A stretch of DNA of 64,000 nt. It comes from Rhizophagus irregularis. Taxonomy: Eukaryota > Glomeromycota > Glomeromycetes > Glomerales > Glomeraceae. The translations under genes and the position numbers were made by a program. The notes below the pieces were generated by a model that was not told the DNA's origin, did not search any database, and saw only the letters and a program-made list of their open reading frames with translations. Positions 44,040 to 57,065 of the stretch are shown here, in pieces. The stretch's first letter is position 1. Each line of letters starts with the position of its first letter. The stretch spans positions 3,844,001 to 3,908,000 of the forward strand of contig NC_089430.1 of NCBI RefSeq assembly GCF_026210795.1, written 5' to 3'.

Positions 44040-44690
44040 GGTACGTTGAATAGATTAACTATGATTTGCAGTCAGGGAGATTAAGTACGTTTAACTATGA
44101 CTGAAATCCAATCAAACAAGACACGCTTAAATAGGGAGTTCGTTTATAGTGTAAAAGGTTATACTTTATTATAGAACTTTATAATTACAAGTATGAGAAT
44201 TAAGGAACTAAAGATAAACTAATTCGAACTGAAGGAACTTAACTTATAACGAAGGAAAATACCAACGTTATTTATATAAAAGTTACTACATATAAAGATA
44301 TAATAAATATAATAGATATAATAAATATAAGAAATATAACTAATATAATAAATATAACTAATAAATTAAATATAATAAATAAAATAATTATATCGATTAT
44401 ATTAAATATAATTAATATAATAAATATAATAGAAATAATAGGCTAAGTAGGCTGCGGCTAGGTCGGCTTGGCACAGTTGGGCACAGTAGATCCTAATTTT
44501 CCACATGATCTTCTGGCGCAGTAAGTTGTAACTCTACACGTGACTAGGGGTAACATCGGGAATTCCATATTGGAATTTTCGGTGAAGTGATCTATAATCG
44601 TTTAAATATGAGAATTAGTAAATTTGAAATAGTATCGCACTATATGTTTTGATATAATGAATCTTGTCATACATCATCAAATAAATTACC
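44040..44690. other. AT-rich spacer with AATATAATA simple repeat
   Basis: 44290-44440 is a degenerate TATAATAAATATAA tract. The rest holds no gene. A less AT-rich patch at 44445-44530 (GGCTAAGTAGGCTGCGGC) is unassigned. Confidence 0.5.
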
Positions 44691-44699
44691 AATCGCCTT

Positions 44700-45340
44700 A
44701 AAGCTTTACGTAATGCTTAACACTAAAATTTTACGCAGGCGTTGGGAAGATCGTATACTTGTCCCTTTTGCTTTTTCTTAGCATTATTGTTGGCCATAAA
44801 ATCTTTATACGTAACTTTTGAATTCTCATTGGATTTGATTACATCTACTTTAGCTTCACGTGTATCTTTATAAAGACTAATAATATCCCGATTTGGGCAA
44901 TCATTGTTCGGAGAAATTTCAATCGCATGTTTTTCTTCCTCTTCCTTGGATTAGATTATTTCCTGAATCAAACCCTGTTCGTTTTTTCGCTCATGAGAAC
45001 TAATGGGCAATTCTGGGAAACTGAAGATACCTCGGAAGCTGTTTCACGTAAAAGCTTTTTCTCCCTAATCCCTATTCCTCTGCCTAATCTCATCACCAAC
45101 CCATTTATTATGTGCCTCATCCAAGAAAGCATCAGTCTTCTTATCCTCCAATGACTTCTCCCCGCTCATATCCGCCTTCACACTCAGCAACCGTATCCAG
45201 TCCTACCATTCTCTAACTCCTTGGATTCTACTTCACGCTCTGCATTCTCAGCTTCATGATTGGTTCTCTCTTCTGCAACTTGCTTTAAAATCTTTTGGCA
45301 TTCTCTTATTTAAGTAAGTCAATCTCGAATTCCATCTTCG
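44700..45340 (-). pseudogene. Decayed coiled-coil family member (copy B)
   Basis: Minus-strand blocks in order: KMEFEIDLLK near 45335, EERTNHEAENAERE near 45250, a stop, then GEKSLEDKKTDAFLDEAHNK (45100-45170), DEIRQRNREKKLLRETASE (near 45030-45090) and, further on, CPNRDIISLYKDTREAKVDV plus QKGQVYDLPN near 44750. This order matches a large Rhizophagus family with an N-terminal coiled coil and the EKSLEDKE...EIRQRNREKKLL linker. Several stops and frameshifts break it. Function of the family unknown. Confidence 0.55.
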
Positions 45341-45409
45341 AAAACACTTTTCATACACTATTATAAGCATTCAAATAAATAAACACGTGATTTTGGTCAA
45401 ACAAAGTTC

Positions 45410-47193
45410 CTAAGAAAAATTTTTATTAATACGCGAAAAAATAAATACAAAAGTTCGAGACGTAGCCCGTAATACATATGTCTATCTAACGTACAAGGCG
45501 AGCGAAACCTATTCGTTAATATATTTTTTCGTCCTGATTCTCTTACTAACTGGTGAGTCATCAACTTCTACCCTATCCTTTAAAAAACCTACGATTACCC
45601 CAATATCCTCAGTAAGAGCGATGTGATAGTCCGGCTTTCGTGCAATAAATTAGTACCAGTCCGTGGCTAGAATAGATAAGAGTTAGTAATTTTTCCTAGT
45701 ATTTAGCTCGTGCAAAAAATCTCACCTGTTGTAACGATCCCATAGAGGTAGTCGAAATCATCCTCGAAAGCTAATACCCAAGACTTCTTGATTCTGCTTT
45801 TCTTCGGTGTTGCAAATAAGTTCTTCGTTTAATGAATCTATTATCTTTTTGATCGCCTAATCAATTCGCCTGTTGCTTCATCACCAACGAGATTCTTTTT
45901 CTAACAATTTTCTTGACAATAAATATGACAATAAATATGACAGAAAGTAACACTGCCTCGATATTAGAATAACACAAGACCTCATTACTTGATTTCGCTG
46001 GACCTATGATTTCCATTTACGTTTAATCTCCGCCATACAGTATTGGAAGTCTTTGTCATCGTCGCCAATTTTTTCAGTCTCTAAATTCAGAAGTTGTATC
46101 TCTCCCTAGCTAGCAAGATAAAAGTATAACCTATTTTTGACTTACCTGAACAATGGAATCTTTTATATGTCATTATTATCGATCCCATCTTTGCACAACA
46201 CCTCACTAAAGTCTTTCTGAATTTTGTATAAGCGTCTCAATTTACAATATCGTAACTGTTAAACATGTTATTTGTATTACATTAGAATTATGTTACATGA
46301 TACATCGCATTATTGTTTTGTTGTCTTGTTACATAGTATATTACATTGTTTTTTTCTCATTTTAAATAATCGTGGTATCAATACGTCATTAATTAATAAC
46401 TACATTAATTTGGTACAAAGGTAATAGCACTTAAGAGATATTAATTCCTGATAAAATATTTTCTTGATAATTTCGTCGCTTCTTTTTAGAAAGGTTTATA
46501 TATACTTCTTGACACCTAATTCCTGTATATATTCCTCAAGTTCCAACGAAGGATCTAATCTTACCCCACATTCCCTAAGATCACTCTTGGTTAACTTCAA
46601 AAAAGTGCGTCTGGGGATATTTTCCTCCATAATTTTCATAAAAAAGTTATCGTCAAGCTTCAGTTCACTTAAATTCTTATCATTTCTCAGAAACTCTACA
46701 AGTCTTCCCGTTCCAAACTCCTTAAAATTTTCAATTGAAATAGAAGGTTTTGAAGTAGTAGGTTCATTCAGAATGGTGGGAGGTTCAATTGTTGAAGTAA
46801 TAGTTTCATCAATTTTATATAAAATTGGGTCTTTAGAACCTGCTTGTCTCGATGCCAGAAAGTTAATCGGTCGACCTTCGACACAAAATTCTCCATCTCG
46901 AACTTTGCTAAAGAAAGTTCCTGCATCATTCTCATTTTCGAGATGGATATCCGAAGCTAAAAAAAAAATTGATCATTAGTGTGATATTAGGCTACAGAAT
47001 TATTATGACCAAAAATGGTCTATTAAGGAACTCCAACCAATGAAAAAAATGCTTACTCATTGTCTTCCGATTTTAAAATATGAAACTTCCCAACGGTACA
47101 ATTTGTTTTCTCCCAGATACATTCGGTCAATTGTTTTTTATTGATTCTATACAGGTTCCCCTGATAAATACCGAGTGTTCTGGAGGACAACAT
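45410..47193 (-). pseudogene. SAM-like domain gene, C-terminal nuclease-like part broken (copy C)
   Basis: The best-preserved member of the cluster. Exons 47057-47193 and 46496-46907 join in frame (183 codons including stop) and encode a leader, a Pro/Thr/Ser spacer and FGTGRLVEFLRNDKNLSELK...FLKLTKSDLRECGVRLDP, a SAM-like fold. Further exons continue the family order: YKIQKDFSEVLCKDGIDNND (near 46180-46240, then a stop), VGDEATGEL near 45880, LNEELICNTEEKQNQ near 45800, and DYHIALTEDIGVIVGFLKDR near 45570-45630, ending KKYINE at 45523. The Trp-Tyr before FIARKP is followed by a stop (near 45650). A poly(A)-signal-like AATAAA on the minus strand lies near 45430. Either a 182-residue SAM-only protein survives or the whole gene is dead; I favour the latter. 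Confidence 0.6.
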
Positions 47194-47289
47194 AACCTTC
47201 GTTTCTGAGCTGAAAAGCAAATGTAAGTGTAAACATGTGTAAAAAATACAAACGCTTAGTAAGAAATAAAATAGATTGTGAAAGTGTAG

Positions 47290-47460
47290 AGGCGTAACGT
47301 TAAAAAATATATAAATGTAGCGTAATGTAATGTAACGTAATGTAATGTAGTGTAATGTAATATAGCGAAGTAATGTAATGTAGCGTAGTAATGTAATGTA
47401 GCGTAGTAATGTAATGTAGCGTTAATGTAATGTAGCGTAATGAAATGTAGCGTAGAAAAA
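47290..47460. repeat. Microsatellite of TAATG / TAGCG pentamers
   Basis: GTAATGTAATGTAGCG-type units repeat for about 140 bases at 47318-47455 in the region upstream of copy C. Confidence 0.85.
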
Positions 47461-48184
47461 CGTTATTGCTTTCTTTATATGACGAAGGAAAGGTACATAA
47501 CAGATTCTTCTTCCAGAATCCGTAGACCTTCATCACCTACACTTCCTCAATCGTTTTATACTTACACATATTAAATCGCTTTGAGAACTTAATACACGAT
47601 AAAATCAATTCGCTTTTTAAATGTAAGAAACTGATGAGAAAAGACACGACTGGAAATAAGAAAAGTTGATAAGAAAAGAAGAGATATTTATATTTGGACG
47701 CGTCCCATCACGTGACTGTGGAAAAATTCAGTGATTTCAGTCAGTAGAAAGTGATGTCTGTGTAATGTGCACAACGCTTTTCAAGTGTCTGATGACTCTT
47801 CTTCACCCCACCACGCAGTAACATCATCCATATTACAACGTAGCTATATAGATACCTTTCCTTTTTAAATCAGATCTACTATTTCTGTGATGTAGCTATG
47901 TAAAAATTCACAGGGAACAACTGATAAAGGCTGTTGTATTGACTAATTGTACTATTTGTTTCGCAAATAATATGAATAATGTGATTTATTATAAATGATC
48001 AGTTTAATGGTGGCTAAGCTTTCACAAAGAAATATATATTAACCAGGAAGCAAATGACAAAAACAATAGGAGAAAATTTGAAATTGACTTTAAAGTCCAA
48101 TGACATTTTCAGGCGCGAAGAAATTTTGGTTATAGTGTATGGAAAATTCACGTGATTTCTGTGAATTTTATTCATGGATATTTT
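47461..48184. other. Spacer without recognised gene
   Basis: No supportable open frame. TCACGTGA occurs near 47709 and 48150 with loosely similar neighbourhoods. Part of it should be the upstream region of copy C. Confidence 0.45.
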
Positions 48185-48840
48185 GCCAAGAAAAATTTTT
48201 TATTAATACACGCAAAAAATAAATACAAAGATCGGAACTATGCCCGTGATACATGACGATTTTTCTATACTAGTGTCTGCAGACTTATACCGCCTATTTT
48301 TTCTTGATTACTCTTCTACATGGCGTTTCTTATTTGCAGGATCTCTACTAGCTAATTTAACAAACTCAAACTTCCAAAATCCTCTTCACATTCTTGCGTA
48401 ATTCGGTTGGGTCTTACTTGTACAGTAGATGCCTTCAGTACTATGTGGCTAAGAAATTGTGAAACTAGTTAGTGACGCAATAGCGATTCACTAGAGTTAA
48501 TTTCTCACCTACCACAGACATATTCATACTCGGAACCGAATGCCTCGTCGGGCTAGTACTTCGATCCGTAGCGGATTTTCATCCGGATTGAATTTCATTA
48601 AATTTCGCTGACACTATAAGTTTGGCCAGAATTAGTATAAATTTTTGGGATAATAATACTTTAATGTTGATTTAAATTATAGTCTGTTTAAATCTGAAAT
48701 TCATAATCTTTCTCAGCCATAATCGTCACATGAAAATATTCAAAGTTTTCATCTGGATCGAAGCACTACGTCGGGCTTCCGCATTTTCTTGAGCATGTTT
48801 GAGTTCATTTATATCGATAATGCCAGTTAGCTTTTGTACA
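48185..48840 (-). pseudogene. Decayed C-terminal part of the same family (copy D)
   Basis: Minus-strand relics: EAFGSEYEYVCGI near 48510-48560 (family: AF..DFDYLYGIV), then EGIYCTSK near 48430, and DPANKKRHVEE ending near 48310. The sequence downstream (TTTTTATTAATACACGCAAA, 48195-48215 on the plus strand) closely matches the 3' flank of copy C at 45418-45450, so both derive from one duplicated unit. Stops and deletions throughout. Confidence 0.5.
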
Positions 48841-51653
48841 AAGTGAAAAATAAAATCTACATTACTTACATCACATGAACTTTTTTACATTGCATAACGT
48901 TAATGATATTAAATAATTACTTTTATTTCTTTTATTTTATTAAACTTTTAAATTCAAATTTCTTAAAAAATGAATTTAATAAATTTTATCTTTATTTTAA
49001 AAATCATTAATTTTTTTTAATATTAATCATCTTTATTAAATTATTTTCATTTAAAAATTTCAATATTTCAATATATTAAAAAAAAAATATGCAGGAAATT
49101 ATAATTAATTTAATTAATTTATCAATAATTTCTTAATACTTTAAAAATAATAATTAATATAAAATTTAATATAAAAATTTTACACAAAACAGTTATTTTA
49201 TTGTTTTTTGATATTGGTATTCAACCTTCTTTTTTTGTTCCAAAGAATTTTGCACAAAGAATTTTTTATCTATAGAATTTTCCCAAAGAATTTTTTATCT
49301 ACAAGAAATTTTGCACAAAGAATTCTATCTAAAGAATTTTGCACACAAAGAATCTTTATAATAATATTTTTTTTTTATAATACTTTATGATAGGTTTACA
49401 TGATCTTTACCTTAATTACACGATTTCACATTTGAATCGAAAAGAAGAAAAAGGAAAAAAAAGGAAATTTTTATATATATAAAAAGTTTATGATTGGAAG
49501 TTTTAAAATTTTCCATTAGTAATATTAGTATACGAGTGAAAAAAAAAACTTGTGAAATCACATGATAATCGGATTTTTTATAAAAAAAAAAATTTAAGAC
49601 ACAAAAGTACCGTTTTAAATTTTACCGGTTTATAATTTTTTACTTTTATTTATTTTAGATTACGTAAAAAAAAAAAAAATTTTTAAATTAAAAAACCTAT
49701 TAAAATGAAATAATAATGAAAATGAAATTTAATTCGATAATTTTAATATTTTTTTTCATACGAAATTTTTTTTTTCATACATGCAAGTTAATTTTAATTT
49801 TACACAAAATATAATATGATATATATATATATATATATATATTGCGTGTATATACGTACATATATACATATATACATATATATATTATACACACACAACG
49901 TATATATATATAAATTTTTTTTTTTTTAAACCTATTAAAAATCTGTATTTGAATAAACCAATCTTAATTATTCATTTTTTTTTCTTTTTTTTCTTTTTTT
50001 TCTTTCGTTTATTTTTTTGATTCGTGTTGTGTTGTGTTTTGCATGTTCATGTTTAAATGTTTATTTATTTTGTTTTAATTTATTTTAATTTTTTTATTTT
50101 ATTTTATTTTTTACTCATTTTTGATTAATCAAGAAAATTACACAACTCTAAAAAAAAAAAAAACGAATTTTTAATTTTAATTATGTAAAGTTATGTAAGT
50201 TATAAAAAAATTTTTTTTTTATCCGATGAAAAAGTTTACTTTTTAGGTGCACAGGGGAAAAACCCGCTCATCGTATCGAAATTTTCGAAAAAAAAAATTT
50301 TTTTTTTTTTTTTTTGCGCCAAAAAAAATGCAATATATAAATTCTTGATGATCTTTTTTGTGTCACCAAATCAAAATTCGATATTATTTTTTACCTCATT
50401 TGACATTAAACTTCTATAAAAAGTAAAAATCAAAAAAAAAAAAAGTATGCGAGGAATGGAATGCGAGAAATGCGGAAATATGTCTCTTTGCATTTAATTA
50501 TCCTAAGGTTTATTATCTTATATCCGCATAATACTTTATGTATGTACTGTATGTGTGTATGTAATGTATGTATTTTATGTATGTATGTATATACAAACAT
50601 TTTTCACTTTTTCAATCACTCAATTTGAATTACAATTTTTAATATTATTTAACAGATAGAATATATTTAATTAATTTTTTTTTTTTTTTCATTTTCATAG
50701 AATATCAATTTACATTACTCATTTCTCCTCCGTATAATATGCATATACTACATACTAGATGTGACTATATATATTCTCGCGTATATAAATGAATAATATA
50801 TATACTATATATAATAAGGGATAAGTTATATATATAAAAGGTAAAATAAAAATATGTATAAAAAAAGAATTCGTGAAAAAAAGGAAAGAAAATACCCAAT
50901 ATTTATTTGTATGATAATATATAATGATTTATAATAAAAAAGCCTAATATATGATGTATAAGTATATAAAAAAAAAATATAGGAGAAAACAAATAAAATA
51001 ATTGAGTAAAGTAAAATGATACTATAGAATAAGTAAATGAAAGATAGTAATATATATTTATATAATCGTTATGAGATATAATAATAAAGGTGATAAATTT
51101 TTTTTAAAAAAAAAAAATACAAGAATTAATTATGATGATGTAAATAATCACCATAAAAAAAATTGAAATTTTTACAGTGTACAGTATGTACAAGAAAAAA
51201 AAAGAAAGTTCATAACAAAAAAAACCGCGCACACACACACATGTGGTAATTTTTTTGTCATGGCCTTCTTTCGAAAGAAAAATAAAACATAATCGCAGAA
51301 AAACATAACTTCTGCAAGTCATTATCATAAAAAATTAGTTCACACACGCTAAAAATATATATATATATGATAAATGGGGTAAATAAAATGAATTAAAAAA
51401 AAATTTCCTCTTTAAAAAAAAAAATACATTACGATTAGAAATTAGAAGAGAATGGGAAGTGACTGATGTGACCGATGTGATCGATGTGATCGATATGACC
51501 CGTCAATACTTTCAGAGGGATAAAGGCCCTCGCTTTCTTATAGCCTATGTCCAATTATTATTACACTTTTTGTCGGAACGACCCTAAATTTGACACCACA
51601 TAAACGTATCCAACATTATATACAGATCACCTTGTCAAATTCAACCGATTAAA
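48841..51653. other. Gene-free AT-rich interval
   Basis: Low-complexity DNA: short tandem CAAAGAATTTTNNAC units at 49240-49352, TATA microsatellites at 49818-49915, opposed A/T homopolymers at 50286-50315, TATG runs at 50535-50590, CA run at 51227-51240, and three near-copies of GATGTGATC at 51468-51495. The last few hundred bases are the 3' flank of the HSF-type gene. No gene called. Confidence 0.6.
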
Positions 51654-53805
51654 TTAATAATTACTAAAAGATGGATGACTATACATATCCATTGGCATGA
51701 TGGAATTTGGATGATAAAATGTTGACAAACTAGTTGGAACGGTCGATATTGGAGAGGATGTATTTGAAGTTGGTGAAGAAGCAACTACAACTTCTCCTTG
51801 ATGAACTGGACTATTCGCACCACTTGTATTAATTTGAGTTGGACTTGTTACAGTAGGTGCATTATTAAGTATGTCATTAGAATTCGAATGTGCAGGACTC
51901 AAAGCTATTGAAGAAGATCGAGAAGGTACTTGTGAATTATGTGATAACGGTGGAGAATGCTGTTGATTCGGGGAAGGTGAGTATAATATTGGTGAATGCG
52001 TGGTGGTCGTTGTTGGGAATATATTATATGACATATTTGTACTTGAAACTGTACTGACGGGATCCGAAATCATTACGGATGTAGTATTATTCCATGATTC
52101 ATTAAACCCTGTGATATTCGATTGTGTATTATGAGGACTTTGTTGAAATTCTCCCATTATCGATGATCCTGTAATATTACTATACGTGGATTGCGAATCA
52201 GACGGTATTGTAAGAGCTGATGGAGTAACCGATGATGTTTGAAGAGACGATTCTGTTGGTGAAGGATTATTTCCGTTCATTAAATTATTATTATTATTAG
52301 GATTATGATTAGATGAATTAGACGTGAATAAATAAGATGTTGGAACTCTTGAAGAGGGAACTGTTGGAACTGATGATGATAAAGATGTTTGTTCTGTTTT
52401 AACGGTAGGTTTATCATCTAAACGAATACGTTTTGGTATTTCATATGGCATATGTCTTGTATACCCTCTTGTCACATCTTGTAGCAATTGTACACCTAAA
52501 AAGAGAGAGAAATAAAAGAGAGAGAGGGAGAAGGAGAGAGAACAAAAATTAAAAAAAAATATTACAAAAAAAAAAATAAATATATACATATATATATATA
52601 AAAATATTAATTTTTACCATCCGGAAAAGCACATGTAACTAATTGTGTTAAAGCTAATAAATGTTCTTGATGCTTGTGCAAGCCTTCAGCTAAGCTTCTA
52701 ACTTCCGGAAGTAAATTGTCATTTACAATGCTACTAATTTGTTTTAAATCCTTTCGTAAATTCTCTGTCGTTGCCGTTAAATCAGCAATTCTTTCACGCA
52801 TAATAGCATCATTATCAGATCTATCAGAAGTAAGTAAAAAGTCCTTTGAATCTTGATAGACATTTAGCGAATTGCTCGGTCGATTTAAATCTTTGTTTAT
52901 ATTTCCGGTTTTAATTAATGAACTAGAACCATAAATGGACTGCGAAGATGAAGGTCCATCACCAACATGACTTTGTGATAATGAAGAATCTGTGTTTCTT
53001 GGCTTTCGTCTTACTGTCTTTGATACTTTACGACGAATATTTGGTAATAGATCTTGTCGGCCACGTCTGAATTGAGAATGGGAAAATACGCAAGCGTGCT
53101 TACTACGTACGTGTTTTGATTTTCGAGCATCCGAAACTCGATAAAATCCATAAATCTAAAAAAAAAGAAAGAAAAAAAAAAAAAAAGAATAATAATTAAT
53201 TATCATGTGTAAATAAATAAAAATTTAATAGTACAATAATATATTATTAAAAAAAAAAATAATAATATATATATAATTACATTAAGCTGTCGGACGAATG
53301 AAGTGAATTTACAATGTTTAAAATATTTCGGTAAAACGTTTTGAGCGAATTCGTCCATATTACAAATTACAAACACGTCTCCTGTTTCGTTCCACGTAAG
53401 ATATTCTTTATAATCATCACAATCGAGAAGTCTAATTTTTAAAGATCAATAATTAAAGTAAGTTTTTAAAAATTTACAAAATCAAATATACAACACTTTT
53501 AGTCACAATGATTTTATGATTTTCTAAATAAGTATGAATATAATAAATAAAATAATTATAAAAAATATATATATATATATATATTCATATATAATAACTT
53601 ACTGATATAATTTTGCGACAAAAACGGATACGGTATCTAGATCATACTTTCCAGTCTCTTCTTGAAATAACGGTTCTCCTTCAGAACACGTAACGTGCGA
53701 ATTATCATTATTATAAACTTCGTAACTGAGCATATCGTTTGATTGTGAAGGCATCATATGATGATTATTCAAAGGGTTTCGAATACGTTCGGCCGTTGTT
53801 GTCAT
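51654..53805 (-). CDS. Heat-shock-factor-type transcription factor
   Basis: Four exons: 53603-53805, 53281-53431, 52618-53155 and 51654-52495, totalling 1734 bases, 577 residues, with GT-AG borders and consistent phases. The HSF-type DNA-binding domain spans about 57-162: VFVAKLYQLLD, NMDEFAQNVLPKYFKH, the recognition helix region FTSFVRQLNIYGFYRV and FRRGRQDLLPNIRRK. A heptad-type coiled coil at about 237-292 (RERIADLTATTENLRKDL and on) should mediate oligomerisation. The last 280 residues are rich in Ser, Thr, Asn, Pro and Gln, like an activation domain. There is no receiver domain, so it is not Skn7. Expected nuclear, binding GAA-type heat-shock elements. Whether it is the main HSF1 or an Sfl1/Mga1-like factor is open. 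Confidence 0.9.
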
Positions 53806-56757
53806 GACAAGTTAACCTTATGATATAACTTTTAAGTTCGTTAAATCAAAATCGTAAATTTCTTGTCTCGCCAAAAAAAAGAAAAAAAAAAGAAAAAGAA
53901 AATAAGATTTCTTTCTTTTCTTTGAAAGTCAAGAAATAATAATAATAATAATAATAATAAAGTAACTATTTAATAAATTGATCAATAAAATTTTAAAAGG
54001 TTAATAAAGAATGAGACAGAGTTTTTAAATATAAAATAACTTTTTATAAGGTTGATAAAGGAGAAAATTTTTTAAAGAGGTGTGTGTGAAAAAAAAGTTT
54101 AAAAAGTGTGTGTGGTTTTATTAAAACGTTTCAGTGTTTTTTAAAAATTTATAAACGTTCGTGTGTAGTTGTGTGTTTCTACGTTAAAATCGTTTCAACT
54201 GATAATATCTTTCTTAAATTTTTGTAGATTTTTTCTTATCGACAGGTTAACAGAGGTGGTGTTCAAAGCGAAACACACAGACCACCCACAGTTATTCTTT
54301 AGTTTATGCAGCGCAGCAAATACAAAGCTGTTGCAAAATGAAAGTGAAATAAAGACAAGGCATAAAAAACTGGACGCTTTTTTATATTTTTTTTAGAACA
54401 TGAAGCTCCCCATTTATCATAAAGTTTTTAGGTACTATTCGTTGCGTGCGCGAAAAAAAACCGTTATGAAGAGAAAAGTGTGTGTGCGTGTATTTTTGGC
54501 ACGTTAGTCTGTTTTGGAGGAGTTTTATTTTGGTCCTCGTACAACAAATCGGTGACCTTTTTTTTTTTTTTTTACGATAATTTTGGAATTGTCAGTCAGT
54601 TAGGGAATAGGGACCGGAGATATACTGTACTCTGAGCGACAAGCTACAGATTGGCACAATAAATAAATCAAAAAATTTTTATAAAGACCGTTTTAGTTTA
54701 TAACTTTGTATGTGTAAGGCTTATCCTTTTTTTTTTATTTATTTATTTTATTTATTTAGCCATTTGAATTGTTTTTTTTTGCTTGTTAAATTTTTTTTTT
54801 TCACGTATGACAGTTTTAGTTTTTTTTTTCCCTTTCTTTTCAAACGTAATATTCTATTCATATATATATATATATATAATATATATATATATGTATGTAT
54901 GTATGTATATAAAATATATATATATATACACATAATATATTTATAAATTTTTTAAATTTTTTATTTATTTCATTATTTTTATTAGTTAATAATCAACAAA
55001 TTTTGATATTAAGTCTGATTTGATCTGTCACAACAGTATGAGAGAAATTTAACGACTAAAAACGAAAAGAGGCGGCAAATTAAATCCTAAATTGTAAAAT
55101 CTTAGTGTATATCAATTAACAAACTGTGAAATTTATGCAACACTGTATGTCGGAGAAACATAATAATTACGTTATTTGGTTAATTTCCCGCCCTTTGACC
55201 TTCTATGCTATCAACTACTACCACGAGAGTAAAAAAATGAATCATAATATAATAATGAAATTTTATTGGAGAACGATCGGAAGTATCCCACGCCTTAAAA
55301 TAATATTTTGGGCTTTTTTGGCCGGAGAGTTTTTTTAACTTGAGAGCTTTTATTTAAACTAGATTTATACTAGTCATGTTTTTTTTTCGAGCCCATATGC
55401 TTTGCATGTTTATCACCAAGTAAAAAATTTTCGATTGGTATCACTTTTTTTTTTGTTCCACTCTTTTTCTTTTTCTTCTTTTTTGTCACGGTGGTTCAAA
55501 CAATTATTTATATATTTAGTAATTACATCAATTGACAAAATTTTTTTTTCCTGCAAAATAAAAAATAAAAATAAATAATAATATAAAAAAAAAATATATA
55601 TATTAAAAATATATATATATATATATATTATATACACAACAACACAACACACAATATATATATATATATAAAACAGATGATACAATATATGTACATAATT
55701 TTTATTTACTTACTGTAAATGGATTTATTTGGATGAATAAAAGATGCATTGTATTAAATTGCCTAATATAATTTTTTTACACTTTTCAAAAAAAGTAAAG
55801 ATCCGAAAGTTCCGGCTTCAATAAATAAAAAAAAAAAACGAGGTCCGAGGTAAATAATGACAAAAAAAAAAAAAAAAGACTTATAATTCCGGAATGGGTC
55901 GGAAAGATAACTTTGTTTTTTTTTAAAAAAAAAAAAAAAAATTTTTCTTTGTTCTAAATGAATTGCATTTTATATAAAAAGTGTAGATTGACAAAGAATT
56001 AGGTAAATTTATGCAATTAATATGCTCGGTGATCTATTGAATACATAATTCATCATTGGTTGTTATTGGCCGCAGCGATTCTTTCCAAATGAATTGTTTA
56101 GGGAATGTGCTATTTGCGTGATTTATGCACTGTTGCTTTATACATATTATTATAATATCTAATTTAGTATTTGGGCACCTTTTATTGAAAAAAAAAAATT
56201 TTTTTTTTTTCTTTCAAATAAAAAATACCCGCAAACAACAAAAAAAAAAAAAATTTTTTTTTTGTTGAAACAATATAATTTCACAATGACATTAATATAA
56301 AATAATTTTTTGGGTTAATGACAATGAACAAGTGAGGTGATAATTTAAAGTTTGATTCAGCCAATTTATTTTTTAAAGTTTCGTTGTGCATAAAAGTTTT
56401 CATTATTGTATTGAGGAAAAAAAATAATTATAAATTATATATACATATATATGTATATGTATATATATATATATTATATATATAAATATAAATATAAATT
56501 AAATAAAAATAATTAAAATATGCCCATACACGAACCATTCAAGTGAATGATATTAATAAATAACTAATCTCAAATAATAATAACAATAAAATATTTTTAA
56601 CGAAACTTTTTTGTAAATCTTTTATCAAAACGTGGAGTTAAATTGTTATAATTCCACTTTTAGGTAAAAAAGAAAATTAAAAACAATTAAAAAAAAACCC
56701 ACCTTTTTTTCTTTTCCGGATTTCCTATAAGGGACAGGGACAAATGGAATGATTATA
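52510..56757. repeat. First copy of a 4.25-kb direct repeat flanking an N gap
   Basis: Contains exons 1-3 of the HSF-type gene and about 2.95 kb of upstream DNA. It aligns end to end with 56958-61205 at an offset of 4445-4448. I see differences only in homopolymer or microsatellite length. The edges coincide exactly with the edges of the N run. Confidence 0.92.
53806..56757. other. Upstream region of the HSF-type gene
   Basis: No gene. Contains an AAT microsatellite at 53936-53959, a CA/GT-rich zone at 54080-54180, TA and TATG microsatellites at 54860-54930, 55610-55670 and 56436-56490, and many T/A homopolymers. Short frames such as 54169-54396 and 55126-55338 have no recognisable product. 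The less AT-rich block 54580-54660 (GGGAATAGGGACCGGAGAT) may lie near the transcription start, by inference. Confidence 0.5.
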
Positions 56758-56957
56758 NNNNNNNNNNNNNNNNNNNNNNNNNNNNNNNNNNNNNNNNNNN
56801 NNNNNNNNNNNNNNNNNNNNNNNNNNNNNNNNNNNNNNNNNNNNNNNNNNNNNNNNNNNNNNNNNNNNNNNNNNNNNNNNNNNNNNNNNNNNNNNNNNNN
56901 NNNNNNNNNNNNNNNNNNNNNNNNNNNNNNNNNNNNNNNNNNNNNNNNNNNNNNNNN
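56758..56957. other. Assembly gap, 200 N
   Basis: A run of exactly 200 undetermined bases, a typical placeholder length. The sequence to its left ends at GGAATGATTATA, which recurs at 61194-61205. The sequence to its right starts at AAATAAAAGAGAGAG, which recurs at 52510. Confidence 0.98.
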
Positions 56958-57065
56958 AAATAAAAGAGAGAGAGGGAGAAGGAGAGAGAACAAAAATTAA
57001 AAAAAAATATTACAAAAAAAAAAATAAATATATACATATATATATATAAAAATATTAATTTTTAC

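Noticed and set aside
46464-46979. 171-residue plus-strand frame
   Set aside because: It is antisense to the better supported SAM-like exon on the minus strand.
47300-47536. Minus-strand frame with repeated LHYIT
   Set aside because: Translation of the pentamer microsatellite.
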